Assembly (NCBI RefSeq): GCF_900142385.1
Contig: NZ_FRAQ01000003.1
Coordinates: forward strand, 62,001-126,000
DNA: 64,000 bases
Direction of reading: 5' to 3'
Origin: Marinobacter antarcticus
GTDB taxonomy: Bacteria > Pseudomonadota > Gammaproteobacteria > Pseudomonadales > Oleiphilaceae
Shown here piece after piece: positions 44,079 through 53,968 of the stretch. Position 1 is the first letter of the stretch, and each line of letters begins with the position of its first letter. The notes under the pieces are model-generated. The model saw nothing but the letters and a program-made list of their open reading frames with translations. It ran no database searches and was not told the origin of the DNA. The translations under genes and the position numbers were made by a program.

Positions 44079-45368
44079 CTATCCGGTGTTTCGCGACCGC
44101 CAAAAGTGGGCAATGGCTGGCTTAACACTCACGCCATGAACCAGTATAGAGAGGGCAACCACGACCAGGGTCAGGTGTACCAACTCCAGTGCTATATTCT
44201 CTGGCAGCCCGTGCTGGATCGCGTACACCAGATAGTACAGCGAGCCAATGCCGCGCACCCCAAACCAGCTTGTCATATTGCGCAGGCGCATCGGCGCCTT
44301 GCTTCCCCACAAGCCCAGGTGAACGCTGATGGGGCGAGCAATGAAGAACAGGAAAGCCGCGAAACCAACGGCTCGCCAACTCCAGGAGTCCCAGAACAGC
44401 GACCCGCCGATTAGCAATACCAGCACAATTTCAGCGAGCTTTTCCAGGTGTTCGTTAAAGACCAGAGAGCTTTCATGGATGTGCACGATGGCATGAGATT
44501 CACTCGTTTCATGAACCTCCCCGGAGCTTGAATACGAGTAGTTTTGCTTAAGGCCAACCTGTTTCAATTCAGTATGGCGCAACGCCACTGCGGCACTGAA
44601 TACGGCAAGAAAGCCCCAGGCGCCCACTAACAAACTGAGACCATAGGCAACGGCAATCAGCCCCAGGCCCACAAAGTTTTCCAGAAACTCCGAGCGTGTA
44701 AACGTCTTGCGGGTCGCCTGGACGACCCAAGCGACACCACAGCCAGCCATAATACCAATACCTATACCCGCGCCGCTGGCCCAGATCACATCCACTGCCA
44801 GCCAGCGCCAACCGTTATCGCCAAGATCGTGCAGCCCCAGCAAACCCAGGCCCAGCATCACGAAGGGGAAGGCGCTGCCGTCGTTCATACCCGCCTCGCT
44901 GGTTAAGGCAAAACGCAAGCGGTCGGGATCGGCGGCGTGACGAACCTGCACCTCGGTCGCCAGCACAGGATCCGTGGGCGCCACTATGGCACCGAGCAAT
45001 ACGGCTGCACCGAGCGGCAGGCTGAGCCAGTAGTAACCAAAGAGCGCCACCAGGCCGACAGTCAGCGTCATGGAGACAACAGCCAGCCGCAGAGGCGTGC
45101 GCCACCGCATGAAATTGACGGGTACCGGCATTTTTACGCCGGCGCAGTAAAGTGAAATAAGCACCGCGATTTCAGTCAGCAGCTCCAGCAATGCAGACTC
45201 TTCCAGCGGATTGAAATGGAACAGGCCGAAGCCCATGGGCCCGACAACGAACCCGATAACCAGATACACCATGGCCGACGTGGCCGGCACCGTTTTGATA
45301 TAGGAAGCGGTGAAGCCCACCACCAGCAACAGCGAACCAAGCAATATAAACCAGGTGGCAGTGGTCAT
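44079..45368 (-). CDS. CPA1-type sodium:proton antiporter
   Basis: This 429-aa membrane antiporter has about 12 segments. The ion-binding region is visible as AIVAPTDPVLATEVQ (about 129) and SEAGMNDGSAFPFVMLG (about 155), where the paired Asn-Asp of CPA1 exchangers lies. A hydrophilic loop (HETSESHAIVHIHESSLV) and RNMTSWFGVRGIGSLYYL follow, the latter a conserved late motif. A role in salt tolerance fits the adjoining osmolyte genes. It converges on the MFS gene. Confidence 0.9.
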   Translation of the reverse strand: MTTATWFILLGSLLLVVGFTASYIKTVPATSAMVYLVIGFVVGPMGFGLFHFNPLEESALLELLTEIAVLISLYCAGVKMPVPVNFMRWRTPLRLAVVSMTLTVGLVALFGYYWLSLPLGAAVLLGAIVAPTDPVLATEVQVRHAADPDRLRFALTSEAGMNDGSAFPFVMLGLGLLGLHDLGDNGWRWLAVDVIWASGAGIGIGIMAGCGVAWVVQATRKTFTRSEFLENFVGLGLIAVAYGLSLLVGAWGFLAVFSAAVALRHTELKQVGLKQNYSYSSSGEVHETSESHAIVHIHESSLVFNEHLEKLAEIVLVLLIGGSLFWDSWSWRAVGFAAFLFFIARPISVHLGLWGSKAPMRLRNMTSWFGVRGIGSLYYLVYAIQHGLPENIALELVHLTLVVVALSILVHGVSVKPAIAHFWRSRNTG

Positions 45369-45471
45369 GAGTGACCCGGTGGTGGCGGATGGAATATAGA
45401 ATTTTACCTGCCGTGAAGCAGGTATGGCGTTTAGAAGCTTAGCACGTCAATGAATGTTGAAGGCCTGGCCT

Positions 45472-46089
45472 TTAAGTCAATATCACCAGATGATTTGGCA
45501 GTTCATTCTTCTGATGAGTGTTTGGCACGTGAGCTTTCAGATGCATGCCGCAGGCTTCGATGCAGGTGAGAAAGCCCTGAAGCGTCTCGCCCTGCTTCAC
45601 CTGCTTGGTGAAAGTCGCAATGATGGCTTCCCAGGCGTCATTGTCTACTTGGCTGGAAATGCCCTGGTCCACCAGAATCTCGACGTAACGCTCGGCTTCA
45701 GAAACGAAGATCAGCATGCCCGTGGCGCCTGCCGTGTGGTGCAGGTTCTGCTCCAGGAACTGGCGCCGGGCCAGGTTGGAAGCGCGCCAGTAGCGCACGG
45801 AGCGAGGGATCAGTCGCCTGTTGATGCCGGGTATCCGGAACACCAGGCTGAGTACGATAAACACACCCCACTGGCCGAGCAATAACGTGTCTGCGGTCAG
45901 CCAGCCGGTAAAGTAATTGATGATGCCGGGCACCAAAAGCGTAATGAGCCCGGCCCAGAGCAGAGGGATATAGGCGTAATTATCAGCCTGGGCCGTCAGC
46001 ACGGTCACCATTTCAGCGTCTGTTTCCCGCTCGACGGCATTGATGGCGGCCGCGACCTGTTCCTGTTCCTGCTTATTCAATAATGTCAT
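45472..46089 (-). CDS. TPM-domain membrane protein
   Basis: This 205-aa protein has a TPM fold (TLLNKQEQEQVAAAINAVERETDAEMV, landmark for residues 2-28) interrupted by a two-helix membrane hairpin (about 40-85). The fold then resumes with GMLIFVSEAERYVEILVDQGI. It lacks a signal peptide. Many bacteria encode LemA, a secreted Gly-rich TPM protein and this membrane form in a row, exactly as here. Biochemical function is unresolved. Confidence 0.85.
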   Translation of the reverse strand: MTLLNKQEQEQVAAAINAVERETDAEMVTVLTAQADNYAYIPLLWAGLITLLVPGIINYFTGWLTADTLLLGQWGVFIVLSLVFRIPGINRRLIPRSVRYWRASNLARRQFLEQNLHHTAGATGMLIFVSEAERYVEILVDQGISSQVDNDAWEAIIATFTKQVKQGETLQGFLTCIEACGMHLKAHVPNTHQKNELPNHLVILT

Positions 46090-46143
46090 GGGGTATCGCT
46101 TTTTGATGGATTGAAGGCTGTTCTGGCGGTGAATGCCGTGTTG

Positions 46144-46905
46144 TTACCAGCCACCGGAGGCACCTCCGCCGCCGAAGCCGCCGCCCCCGCCGCCAAAGCC
46201 GCCACCACCGAATCCGCCGCCACGGCCGCCCATGCTGGCGCCCAGCAACGCGCCACCTAGTAGTGCTGCGCCACCGCGCCTACCTCGACCCCGGCCACCA
46301 CCGATGAAGTAAATCACTGCCATGATGATGAAAAACAGCACTGAGACCAGGGAGAGCTCCGGTTTTTCCCGGCCACCACTGACGGTTCGGCTCGGTACGG
46401 CCAATGGTTCGCCCCCCAGGACGTTCACCATGGCAGCGGCGCCGTTGAGAACACCCTGCTCAAACTGACCCTGCTTGAACGCGGGCGTCATAATCTGGTT
46501 GATAATAGTGGCTGAAGCCGCATCGGTGAGACGACCCTCCAGACCATAGCCCACTTCTATTCGAATCTTGCGTTCTTGCTGGGCAACGATGAGCAGGGCA
46601 CCATTATCCTCGCCTTTCTGGCCGATGCCCCAATGCCGTCCCAACTGATAGCCGAAGTCTTCTATGGCGTAGCCCTGCAGATCAGGCAATGTGACCACGA
46701 CCACCTGTTCCGTGGTTCCCTGTTCGTGGGCCTGAAGCATCTGGGTGATCTGGGATTCGGTGGTTGGGCTCAGCATCTCGGCCTTGTCCACCACGCGACC
46801 ACTCAGTTCCGGGAATTCCGGGGTGGATTGCGCCAAGGCGGCTGATATCGGTACTACGATCAGGGCAAGGAGGGTCGCAACGGAGTAGCGCGAAGGAAAT
46901 TGCAT
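46144..46905 (-). CDS. TPM-domain secreted protein with Gly-rich tail (YgcG-like)
   Basis: This 253-aa protein has an N-terminal signal peptide (cleavage after ALAQ, near 26). The TPM domain at about 30-160 includes GRVVDKAEMLSP, QVVVVTLPDLQG, IEDFGYQLGRHWGIGQ and NGALLIVAQQERKIRIEVG. A membrane helix lies near 190-205, and the last ~45 residues are almost all Gly with Phe/Arg, ending GASGGW. The ATG overlaps the lemA stop by one base. Confidence 0.9.
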   Translation of the reverse strand: MQFPSRYSVATLLALIVVPISAALAQSTPEFPELSGRVVDKAEMLSPTTESQITQMLQAHEQGTTEQVVVVTLPDLQGYAIEDFGYQLGRHWGIGQKGEDNGALLIVAQQERKIRIEVGYGLEGRLTDAASATIINQIMTPAFKQGQFEQGVLNGAAAMVNVLGGEPLAVPSRTVSGGREKPELSLVSVLFFIIMAVIYFIGGGRGRGRRGGAALLGGALLGASMGGRGGGFGGGGFGGGGGGFGGGGASGGW

Positions 46906-47534
46906 TAAAACTCCACCTTGGGCGCTTCATCGGCGTTTTCAGCGGTGGCTTCAAAGTTTTCCCGCCGCTCCAGATCGCTGTATAGAATGCTGTGCCAGAT
47001 TTTGCCAGGGAAAGTGCGGATTTCGGTGTTGTAGCGTTCCACCGACTGAATAAAATCGCGGCGAGCCACGGCTATCCGGTTTTCTGTCCCTTCAAGCTGC
47101 GATTGCAGCGTGAGAAAGTTCTGGTTGGACTTCAGGTCCGGATAACGTTCGGAGACAGCCATCAAACGACTCAATGCACTGCTTAGCTCACCCTGCGCTT
47201 GTTGAAATTGCTTGAGCTTCTGCGGGTTGTTGAGAATGCTTTCATCAACTTGAATGGACGTTGCCTTGGAGCGCGCCTCGATAACGGCCGTCAGGGTCTC
47301 TTTTTCCTGGGTAGCAAAGCCTTTGACGGTTTCCACGAGGTTGGGCACCAGATCGGCCCGGCGCTGATACTGATTTTCAACCTGCGACCAGGCGGCCTTG
47401 ACCTTTTCGTCGTAGGTGGGAATGTTGTTAATACCGCAGCCGGTCAGCAGAAACGCCAGCATGAGCAGCGCCGTCAGTTGCCGCACCGAGCGCAGGGGTG
47501 CATAGATTGGCAGTGTTTGCGGCAGTGTTTGCAT
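46905..47534 (-). CDS. lemA: LemA-family lipoprotein
   Basis: This 209-aa LemA protein has a lipobox LLTGC (Cys near residue 33). The helical domain contains YDEKVKAAWSQVENQYQRRADL and LVPNLVETVKGFATQEKE, the standard LemA core, and ends with the FPGKIWHSILYSDLERRENF-like segment. ATG 47534 is chosen over an in-frame start 11 codons upstream because it gives a compact leader. It is co-translated with the downstream TPM gene. Confidence 0.9.
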   Translation of the reverse strand: MQTLPQTLPIYAPLRSVRQLTALLMLAFLLTGCGINNIPTYDEKVKAAWSQVENQYQRRADLVPNLVETVKGFATQEKETLTAVIEARSKATSIQVDESILNNPQKLKQFQQAQGELSSALSRLMAVSERYPDLKSNQNFLTLQSQLEGTENRIAVARRDFIQSVERYNTEIRTFPGKIWHSILYSDLERRENFEATAENADEAPKVEF

Positions 47535-47688
47535 AGTGTCGGGATTCCCTGAAGATGGACGAGGCACTTGAGCTAAGGGCCAAGAATGCGTGAGAGGGTC
47601 TCACACTCAGCCACTTCAAAACAGTCATACGGCTTCTGTGGTATTAACGCTTATATTGGTTCTGGCCAGTGCAATGTGAAGTAAGCTC

Positions 47689-48195
47689 TTAGCAAGCCTC
47701 TCTGCGAATCTCTTCACACACCTGATCCTGGGTTTTGTGCTCGCCGCGAACAACCAGATCGGCGTAGCGGGTGTATAGTACTCGCCGCTCGGCAAATAGT
47801 TCTTCCAGTGTTTGGTCTGGGCGTTTGGAAATGCCTCTCAGGCTGAAGTCACCAATGCGCTGGCGCATCGTCGCCAGAGAAATATCCAAAAACACGATCA
47901 CACTGTTGCGCTTGAGATGCTGCATCGCACGCTCGCTGTAAACTGCGCTCCCTCCGGTCGCAATAACGTGGCCAGTCACATCCAGGTTGCACAGCACTTG
48001 TTCCTCAACACTGCGCAACGCCTCGTAGCCGTTATTATCAACAATGCTTTGCAAGCTTTCGCCCGCGTGTGATTGAATCAACAAATCCGTATCTACGAAA
48101 GCCAACGCGGCGGCCTTGGCCAGCACAACGCCTACGGTACTCTTGCCTGAGCCCGGCATACCAATCAATACAACATTATTCAGCGGCGATGGCAT
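47689..48195 (-). CDS. Shikimate kinase-like protein
   Basis: This 168-aa P-loop kinase has Walker A GMPGSGKSTVG (residues 12-22), FVDTDLLIQSHAGESL with the substrate-binding Asp, ATGGSAVYSE (the shikimate GG motif), and RGISKRPDQTLEELFAERRVLYTRYAD with the lid Arg. Overall it is closest to AroK/AroL. It is not beside aroB, which is the usual partner of the main shikimate kinase, so it may be a secondary paralogue. Confidence 0.82.
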   Translation of the reverse strand: MPSPLNNVVLIGMPGSGKSTVGVVLAKAAALAFVDTDLLIQSHAGESLQSIVDNNGYEALRSVEEQVLCNLDVTGHVIATGGSAVYSERAMQHLKRNSVIVFLDISLATMRQRIGDFSLRGISKRPDQTLEELFAERRVLYTRYADLVVRGEHKTQDQVCEEIRREAC

Positions 48196-48251
48196 AGTAT
48201 GTACGTTACCTGCTCAGTAGTAATAATTGGTGTATTTTGGGGTTAGGCCGC

Positions 48252-48560
48252 ATGGTTATACCCCCAAAAAAAGAGGATGTTCTTATGCTATTAGAAAAAT
48301 CTAAAAAGAGAATATCTAAGAAAGTGAAGATGGGATTTCAGGGCTATCCAACACTTGGCATTACCTACTCTGGGCCAAATAATGGCTTGGCGACGGAGGT
48401 TCTCCTTGAATTCGTCTCGGAAGAAGGAGCAGAGCCACAAACCGAAAAACTCACCACTGCTGAATATGATATACGAGAGGATGAAACTGTCCAATCTGCA
48501 ATAGTAAAAACGATAGAGAGGTCGGGTGCACGATCGATTACTTTAATACAACCGGAGTGA
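48252..48560 (+). CDS. Hypothetical protein, conserved-looking
   Basis: This 102-aa protein reads VIPPKKEDVLMLLEKSKKR, GFQGYPTLGITYSGPNN, ATEVLLEFVSEEGAEP, and ends GARSITLIQPE. I recall longer relatives of unknown function with a Cys-containing C-terminal segment, which this copy lacks, so it may be a shortened form. AGAGGA precedes an in-frame ATG at 48285 and gives a shorter alternative. It is more AT-rich than its neighbours. No operon partner. Confidence 0.65.
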   Translation: MVIPPKKEDVLMLLEKSKKRISKKVKMGFQGYPTLGITYSGPNNGLATEVLLEFVSEEGAEPQTEKLTTAEYDIREDETVQSAIVKTIERSGARSITLIQPE

Positions 48561-48682
48561 TCCTGTTGACCAACGATGGGGCATGGGTCCCTGCGCATCA
48601 GGGTGAAACCGACGAAAGAGACCGGAAAGATCAATTACGTCGAGCTGACATCCTGAGACCTTGAGGCAACAAAGAGCTTCTC

Positions 48683-48711
48683 CTCCCCTCCTTTCGGTGA
48701 AGGGAGGGGAG
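48683..48711 (-). terminator. Terminator-like hairpin after ychF
   Basis: A 9-bp perfect stem CTCCCCTCC/GGAGGGGAG extends inward by a few weaker pairs. It lies just beyond the ychF stop on the minus strand and is followed there by AGAAGCTCTTTGTT. Confidence 0.65.
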
Positions 48712-48719
48712 GGTGTCAA

Positions 48720-49811
48720 TTAAACGTTAAAGCGGAAGTGAATGACGTCGCCGTCTTTAATGATGTATTCCTTGCCTTCAAGACGCCATTTGCCGGCATC
48801 TTTGGCGCCCGCTTCGCCGCGGTACTGTATAAAGTCGTCATAGGCGATAACCTCGGCGCGGATGAAGCCGCGTTCGAAGTCGGTGTGGATGACAGCGGCA
48901 CCCTGAGGAGCCGTAGCACCAATTTTGACCGTCCAGGCTCTTACTTCTTTAACACCGGCAGTAAAGTAGGTTTGCAGGCCTAAAAGGCTGTAGCCAGCGC
49001 GGATAACCCGGTCGAGGCCCGGTTCTTCCATGCCCATTTCGTCCAGGAACATGCTTTTCTCGTCGTCTTCCAGTTCCGAGATTTCCGCTTCAATCTTGTT
49101 GCAGATAGGCACCACAACGGCCTTTTCGTCTGCCGCGATCTCGCGCACCGTGTCCAGGTAGTGGTTGTTCTCAAAGCCATCTTCCGCCACGTTGGCAATG
49201 AACATTGTAGGCTTGATGGTGAGCAGGCACAGTTCACGGATCAGCAGTAGCTCGTCCTTGTCCAGCCCCATGCTGCGAACGGGTTTGCCTTCGTTCAGTA
49301 CGGGCAAAAGGCGCTCAAAAATTTCCAGCTGAGCCTTGGCCTCTTTGTCGCCACCTTTGGCAACACGCTGCACCCGCTTGATGGCTTTCTCAACGGTATC
49401 CATATCGGCCAGAGCGAGCTCTGTGTTAATGATCTCAATGTCCGCAGCGGGATCTATCTTGTTGGCTACGTGAATCACGTTGCTGTCGTCAAAGCAGCGA
49501 ACAACATGGGCAATGGCTTCGGTCTGGCGGATATTGGCAAGGAACTGGTTGCCCAGGCCTTCACCTTTGGATGCGCCGGCAACAAGGCCTGCAATATCCA
49601 CAAATTCCATAGTGGTGGGAACGACTCTCTCCGGTTTTACGATCTCCGCGAGTTTGGTAAGGCGAGGGTCGGGCATGGCGACCACACCTGCGTTAGGCTC
49701 AATGGTGCAGAACGGGAAATTTTCCGCGCCAATGCCTGCTTTGGTGAGTGCGTTGAACAGGGTAGATTTGCCGACGTTAGGTAGGCCGACGATGCCGCAG
49801 TTAAAACCCAT
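48720..49811 (-). CDS. ychF: Redox-responsive ATPase YchF (OLA1 family)
   Basis: This 363-aa ribosome-associated P-loop ATPase has G1 [15 protein letters not shown] at the N-terminus, DIAGLV (G3), and a G4 region altered as in other YchF (NVAED in place of NKxD), which switches preference to ATP. The C-terminal TGS domain ends [12 protein letters not shown]. Next to pth, as in most gammaproteobacteria. Confidence 0.95.
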   Translation of the reverse strand: MGFNCGIVGLPNVGKSTLFNALTKAGIGAENFPFCTIEPNAGVVAMPDPRLTKLAEIVKPERVVPTTMEFVDIAGLVAGASKGEGLGNQFLANIRQTEAIAHVVRCFDDSNVIHVANKIDPAADIEIINTELALADMDTVEKAIKRVQRVAKGGDKEAKAQLEIFERLLPVLNEGKPVRSMGLDKDELLLIRELCLLTIKPTMFIANVAEDGFENNHYLDTVREIAADEKAVVVPICNKIEAEISELEDDEKSMFLDEMGMEEPGLDRVIRAGYSLLGLQTYFTAGVKEVRAWTVKIGATAPQGAAVIHTDFERGFIRAEVIAYDDFIQYRGEAGAKDAGKWRLEGKEYIIKDGDVIHFRFNV

Positions 49812-49925
49812 GGAGTGCCTCTGCTGGTACTGGAAAATTTGGCCGGATTATACCGGTGTCCGGCAGTGGGTGCGAGTAAGGGATATCAGGGGTGACTGAA
49901 TAGCCGGGAGTATAGCCCTGCAGAT

Positions 49926-50519
49926 TCAGGCGCTGGCAGGCTTGAAGCTGTGCAAACGGTTCATCGCGGCAGCGAAATTGCCGGAAGCAGCGTCGGGCAG
50001 CACTCGCATGATTTCGCCGAACACCGCGTTCAGATCTTCGGTTTCCCGTTTGCCAAGGCGGCCCAGCACGTAGCCGGTGACCTTGCGGCTGTCGCCGGGG
50101 TGACCGATGCCGATACGGAGTCTCTGGAATTCGTTGGTGCCAAGATGGGCGATGGTGTCTCTCAGGCCATTATGCCCACCGTGTCCTCCGCCTCTTTTAA
50201 GCTTGGCGGTTCCAGGGGGTAGGTCGAGCTCATCGTGAGCGATCAGTATCTGGCCGGGGAGAATTTTGAAAAAGTCAGCGAGGGCCTTTACAGATAAGCC
50301 GCTGCGGTTCATGAAGGTAGCGGGGTTCAGTAGGTGAAGTTCAAGACCTTGCCACTGAATGCGGGCGTAGTGCCCATTATACTTCTTTTCGGGGCGGAGC
50401 GACTGGCCCGCATCGCGAGCCAGTGCTTCGACGAAAAGGGCGCCGGCATTATGGCGGGTATTCTCGTAGTCGGGACCGGGGTTACCCAGCCCAACCACCA
50501 TGACAATATCCTGTGCCAT
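49926..50519 (-). CDS. pth: Peptidyl-tRNA hydrolase
   Basis: Pth recycles peptidyl-t[25 protein letters not shown] at the N-terminus includes the catalytic His of TRHNAG, and [18 protein letters not shown] and [11 protein letters not shown] follow. It has 197 aa. It is 21 bp downstream of rplY on the same strand and probably co-transcribed with rplY and ychF. Confidence 0.95.
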   Translation of the reverse strand: MAQDIVMVVGLGNPGPDYENTRHNAGALFVEALARDAGQSLRPEKKYNGHYARIQWQGLELHLLNPATFMNRSGLSVKALADFFKILPGQILIAHDELDLPPGTAKLKRGGGHGGHNGLRDTIAHLGTNEFQRLRIGIGHPGDSRKVTGYVLGRLGKRETEDLNAVFGEIMRVLPDAASGNFAAAMNRLHSFKPASA

Positions 50520-50540
50520 CTGCCAACGCCTCCGGAGTGA

Positions 50541-51185
50541 TTACTCCTTGCTTTCGCCTTCTTCGCCTTCGGCTTCGTCTTCAGCGTCGTCAGCTTTGAT
50601 GCCTTTCGGCTTGCTGACAGACACAACAGCCTGATCGTGCTCTGCACCGTGTTGCAGGGCAGGAATACGAACGCCTTTCGGAAGTTTCAGGTCGCTCATG
50701 TGAACGATCTGATCCATCTCTACGTCGATCATATCGATTTCGATGAACTCAGGCAGGTTCTGCGGCAGACAGGCTACCTCAACCTCAGTTTTCAGGCGGA
50801 ATGCAACGCCACCCATAGTCTTGATTGCCGGAGCTGAGTCTTCGTTCAGCAGGTGCAGCGGAACGTGAACAAAGATTTCCTGATCTTTTTCAACGCGCTG
50901 GAAATCGGCGTGAGTCAGCAACAGCTTGTACGGATGACGCTGAAGGTCCTTCATGATTACGCTTTCTTTCTTACCATTCACTTCGATGGTCAGAATGTGC
51001 GAGAAGAACGCTTCGTTTTCCAGAGCTTTTTTCAGCTCGTTGTGCCAGATGGAAATCGGAGTAGCTTCTTTGCCGGCACCGTAAATGATGGCCGGGATTT
51101 TACGTTCTTCGCGACGCAGGCGGCGGCTCGCACCTCTCCCCTTGTCGTCACGAGGAAATGCTTCAATAACAAAGTCCTGAGACAT
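50541..51185 (-). CDS. rplY: 50S ribosomal protein L25 (Ctc form)
   Basis: This 214-aa long-form L25/general stress protein Ctc binds 5S rRNA. The N-domain reads RLRREERKIPAIIYGAG and KDLQRHPYKLLLTHADF. The C-terminal TL5-like domain follows from about 95, and the tail (about 190-214) is strongly acidic (DDAEDEAEGEEGESKE). ATG 51185 is chosen over a GTG seven codons upstream. Confidence 0.95.
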   Translation of the reverse strand: MSQDFVIEAFPRDDKGRGASRRLRREERKIPAIIYGAGKEATPISIWHNELKKALENEAFFSHILTIEVNGKKESVIMKDLQRHPYKLLLTHADFQRVEKDQEIFVHVPLHLLNEDSAPAIKTMGGVAFRLKTEVEVACLPQNLPEFIEIDMIDVEMDQIVHMSDLKLPKGVRIPALQHGAEHDQAVVSVSKPKGIKADDAEDEAEGEEGESKE

Positions 51186-51271
51186 GGTCTGTACCTCAAT
51201 CGTCACCTGAACTGCCCGCGACCAGGCGTTGGGACAGGTGATGTTTCCGAAAAGCCGGGTTTTCCGGCTGA

Positions 51272-51307
51272 CTAAAAGAGTCGGGAGCCTGTTTAGGCTC
51301 CCGACTC
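51272..51307 (-). terminator. Intrinsic terminator of prs
   Basis: A 13-bp perfect stem (51278-51290 with 51295-51307) has a four-base loop, followed on the minus strand by TTTTAGT. It lies between prs and rplY, so the two are separate units or partly read through. Confidence 0.9.
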
Positions 51308-51369
51308 GGTAACTTTTTGCGATCGCTTATAACTTCCTGTTTTTCTGAGTGTTATGACTGCTTGCCTAC

Positions 51370-52320
51370 TCAGACATTCTCAAACAGGGCGCTGATGGAC
51401 TCTTCGTTGCTGACGCGGCGAATGGATTCCGCGAGCAGTCCGGCCATACTGAGGGGGCGGATTCTATCACAATTCTTGGCTTTGTCACTCAGCGGAATGG
51501 TGTCGCACACAACGAGCTCATCCAGATCCGAGGCCTCGATGTTTTCGATAGCCGGGCCGGAGAGAACGGGGTGGGTGATGTAAGCCACTACCCGGGATGC
51601 GCCACGCTCTTTGAGGGCGTTCGCCGCTTTGCACAAGGTACCTGCGGTATCCACGATATCGTCGACCAGGATGCAGGTCTTGTTCTGCACGTCACCAATA
51701 ATATGCATTACCTGCGAAACGTTGGCCTTCGGGCGACGCTTGTCGATGATGGCCAGGTCGGCATCATCCAGTCTCTTGGCAACGGCGCGGGCGCGTACAA
51801 CGCCGCCCACATCCGGTGACACCACGACAAAGTTCTCGAACCGCTGCTTTTCGATATCTTCAAGCAGAACGGGTGTGGCGTAGATGTTGTCTACCGGAAC
51901 GTCGAAAAAGCCCTGAATCTGGTCTGCATGAAGATCTACGGTTAATACGCGGTCGACGCCAATGCTGGAAATCATGTCGGCAACGACTTTGGCGCTGATG
52001 GCAACCCGGCTGGAACGCACCCGGCGATCTTGGCGGGCGTAACCATAATACGGAATGACCGCCGTTATGCGTGATGCAGAAGCGCGGCGCAGAGCGTCGG
52101 CCATCACGATAAGTTCCATCAGGTTGTCGTTGGTGGGGTAGCAAGTGGGCTGAATGATGAATACATCGTGTCCACGTACATTTTCATTGATCTCGACGGT
52201 GGTTTCGCCATCGCTGAACCGGCCTACAGTGGCCTCTCCCATGGGGATGTGGAGTTTTTTGGCGATAGCATAGGCAAGCTCTGGATTGGCGTTGCCTGAG
52301 AAAATCATCAGTTTGGACAC
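51370..52320 (-). CDS. prs: Ribose-phosphate pyrophosphokinase
   Basis: Prs makes PRPP from ribose 5-phosphate and ATP. It starts with GTG at 52320 ([16 protein letters not shown]) and has 316 aa. [14 protein letters not shown] is the ATP flexible loop, [11 protein letters not shown] the metal-binding motif, [10 protein letters not shown] follows, and [14 protein letters not shown] is the PRPP-binding loop. The longer open frame upstream runs through tRNA-Gln and is not coding. Confidence 0.95.
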   Translation of the reverse strand: MSKLMIFSGNANPELAYAIAKKLHIPMGEATVGRFSDGETTVEINENVRGHDVFIIQPTCYPTNDNLMELIVMADALRRASASRITAVIPYYGYARQDRRVRSSRVAISAKVVADMISSIGVDRVLTVDLHADQIQGFFDVPVDNIYATPVLLEDIEKQRFENFVVVSPDVGGVVRARAVAKRLDDADLAIIDKRRPKANVSQVMHIIGDVQNKTCILVDDIVDTAGTLCKAANALKERGASRVVAYITHPVLSGPAIENIEASDLDELVVCDTIPLSDKAKNCDRIRPLSMAGLLAESIRRVSNEESISALFENV

Positions 52321-52378
52321 GATGGCACCCTTCTCGTTTTCGGCGTTTGAGTCAGAATCAGAAGAAGCGGGAGAAAGT

Positions 52379-52453
52379 TGGCTGGGGTGGCAGGATTCGA
52401 ACCTGCGCATGACGGGATCAAAACCCGTTGCCTTACCACTTGGCGACACCCCA
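52379..52453 (-). tRNA. tRNA-Gln (TTG)
   Basis: This 75-nt tRNA includes CCA. The acceptor TGGGGTG pairs with CACCCCA, the anticodon stem ACGGG/CCCGT closes loop TTTTGAT with anticodon TTG, and the T-arm GGTTCGAATCC is present. It sits between ispE and prs, a position conserved in pseudomonads. Confidence 0.96.
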
Positions 52454-52472
52454 GTATCGTGCTTTTTTGGCA

Positions 52473-53336
52473 TCATTCCAGCTCTGTCAGCTTTTGGTGA
52501 AGAGGTGATACGTTCACCCCTTGAGCTACGAACCCGGTGATGCCGGAGGGTTTGCTTTCCCAGATGATCCGGGCTGCGGATTCTGTAGGGAAACGTCCAA
52601 ATATGCAAGCCCCGGTTCCGGTTAATCTTGCAGGTCCGAATTGTGTGAGCCATTCCATGCTCTGTTTGACGTCAGGATACAGTCTTCTGACTACATCTTC
52701 ACAGTCGTTTCGGTACCTCGAGGCGTCTCCCTCAAAAGCGGGCGCTATTCTGATTCTCGGGGTGTTTCTTGTCAACCCTTGCGCTGAAAAAATCTTTCCT
52801 GTGTTGATGTCACAGGCAGGTTTCAGGACCACAAACCAGTCTTCCGGCGGGAAAGCGGGGGTCAGTTTTTCTCCTACGCCTTCTCCGAAAGCGGCATGAC
52901 CACGCACAAAAACCGGCACGTCAGCGCCGAGTGCCAGCCCTGTTTCCGCCAGTTCATCAAGCCCTATCCCGAGTTTCCAGAGGTGGTTCAGGCCGAGCAA
53001 AGTTGTGGCTGCATTGGAACTTCCGCCGCCGAGCCCGCCACCCATTGGCAGACGCTTGGTGATGGCTATGGTTACGCCAGGCAGCTCGCAAGGTGCTTTT
53101 TTCGCAAGAGCGCGTGCGGCTCTGATAATCAGGTTGTCTTCATCCGCAACCCCGTTTACGGGCCTCTCAAGCCGGATGCCGGGCTGTTCCGGGGTCAAGC
53201 TCAAGGTTATGTCGTCGCCATAGTCGAGGAACTGAAACAGTGTCTGAAGCTCGTGGTGGCCATCCGGGCGCCTGCCAATAATGTGCAGGAAGAGGTTCAG
53301 TTTGGCGGGTGAGGGCAGTGTGATGGCAGTTGTCAC
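52473..53336 (-). CDS. ispE: 4-diphosphocytidyl-2-C-methyl-D-erythritol kinase
   Basis: IspE is the GHMP kinase of the MEP isoprenoid pathway. [22 protein letters not shown] is the N-terminal signature, [17 protein letters not shown] the ATP loop (about 93-109), and [14 protein letters not shown] the third GHMP motif. It has 287 aa. Its start overlaps the lolB stop by four bases. Confidence 0.95.
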   Translation of the reverse strand: MTTAITLPSPAKLNLFLHIIGRRPDGHHELQTLFQFLDYGDDITLSLTPEQPGIRLERPVNGVADEDNLIIRAARALAKKAPCELPGVTIAITKRLPMGGGLGGGSSNAATTLLGLNHLWKLGIGLDELAETGLALGADVPVFVRGHAAFGEGVGEKLTPAFPPEDWFVVLKPACDINTGKIFSAQGLTRNTPRIRIAPAFEGDASRYRNDCEDVVRRLYPDVKQSMEWLTQFGPARLTGTGACIFGRFPTESAARIIWESKPSGITGFVAQGVNVSPLHQKLTELE

Positions 53337-53968
53337 GGGTTCAGGTCCTGCCAGCTGCTGACGACAACACGTACCCGCTTATCCTTTTTTAAGGCGGTAA
53401 TCCGGGCGGGCAGGGCGGGTGTGTTGCCTTGCAGCTTATGCCAGCGTTCGTAACGGATTTCCCAGCCAGCCTGGCGAATCATGGCCAGTTCGCCCCGGGT
53501 TCCAAACAATAGCCGGAAATCGCCGCCAGGTGCCGGGAGGCCGCGTATCCACCATGTCAGGCTCTCCAGGGGGAGTTGCCAGCCGGTGGCTGCTTTCATC
53601 AGTGCATCCGGGTCTCCGGAGCGGTAGGTCTCGCCGTTCGAGAGCGTCAGTTCAATGAATCCCGGCACGCCTTTAAGCTTCGTGCTGCCCATTCCGAGGA
53701 ATGATGACGACAAGGCGAGGTCGTAGGTTTCGCCTTCCTGTATCCAGTAATTGATGATGGCGGTGCCACTGTCCGAAGGCTGACGCACAGCCAGTTTTCC
53801 GGACAGTTGCCAGTGATCAAATTGCCTGAGTTTGGCGGAGCGGTCTTGCCAGTCGGCCGGCGGTTGATCGGTCATGCCCTCCGGCAGTGGCTCCAGCTGA
53901 ATGGTAGTACAGGCGCTCAGCCCGGCAATCATGAATATGGCCGCCCAGGCGCGAATGAGCTGACCCAT
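53333..53968 (-). CDS. lolB: Outer-membrane lipoprotein receptor LolB
   Basis: LolB receives lipoproteins from LolA and inserts them in the outer membrane. It has a lipobox IAGLSAC (Cys at residue 20). [13 protein letters not shown] begins the LolA/LolB barrel, and [20 protein letters not shown] contains the protruding-loop region. It has 211 aa. It is encoded between the TPR lipoprotein and ispE with overlapping stops and starts on both sides. Confidence 0.94.
   Translation of the reverse strand: MGQLIRAWAAIFMIAGLSACTTIQLEPLPEGMTDQPPADWQDRSAKLRQFDHWQLSGKLAVRQPSDSGTAIINYWIQEGETYDLALSSSFLGMGSTKLKGVPGFIELTLSNGETYRSGDPDALMKAATGWQLPLESLTWWIRGLPAPGGDFRLLFGTRGELAMIRQAGWEIRYERWHKLQGNTPALPARITALKKDKRVRVVVSSWQDLNP

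Noticed and set aside
46144..46280. Gly-codon-rich repeat tract
   Set aside because: It looks like a DNA repeat but is explained by the Gly-rich C-terminal tail of the YgcG-like TPM protein, a normal family feature.
52321..52653. N-terminal extension of the prs frame
   Set aside because: It would run through tRNA-Gln. The family N-terminus [10 protein letters not shown] sets the start at GTG 52320.
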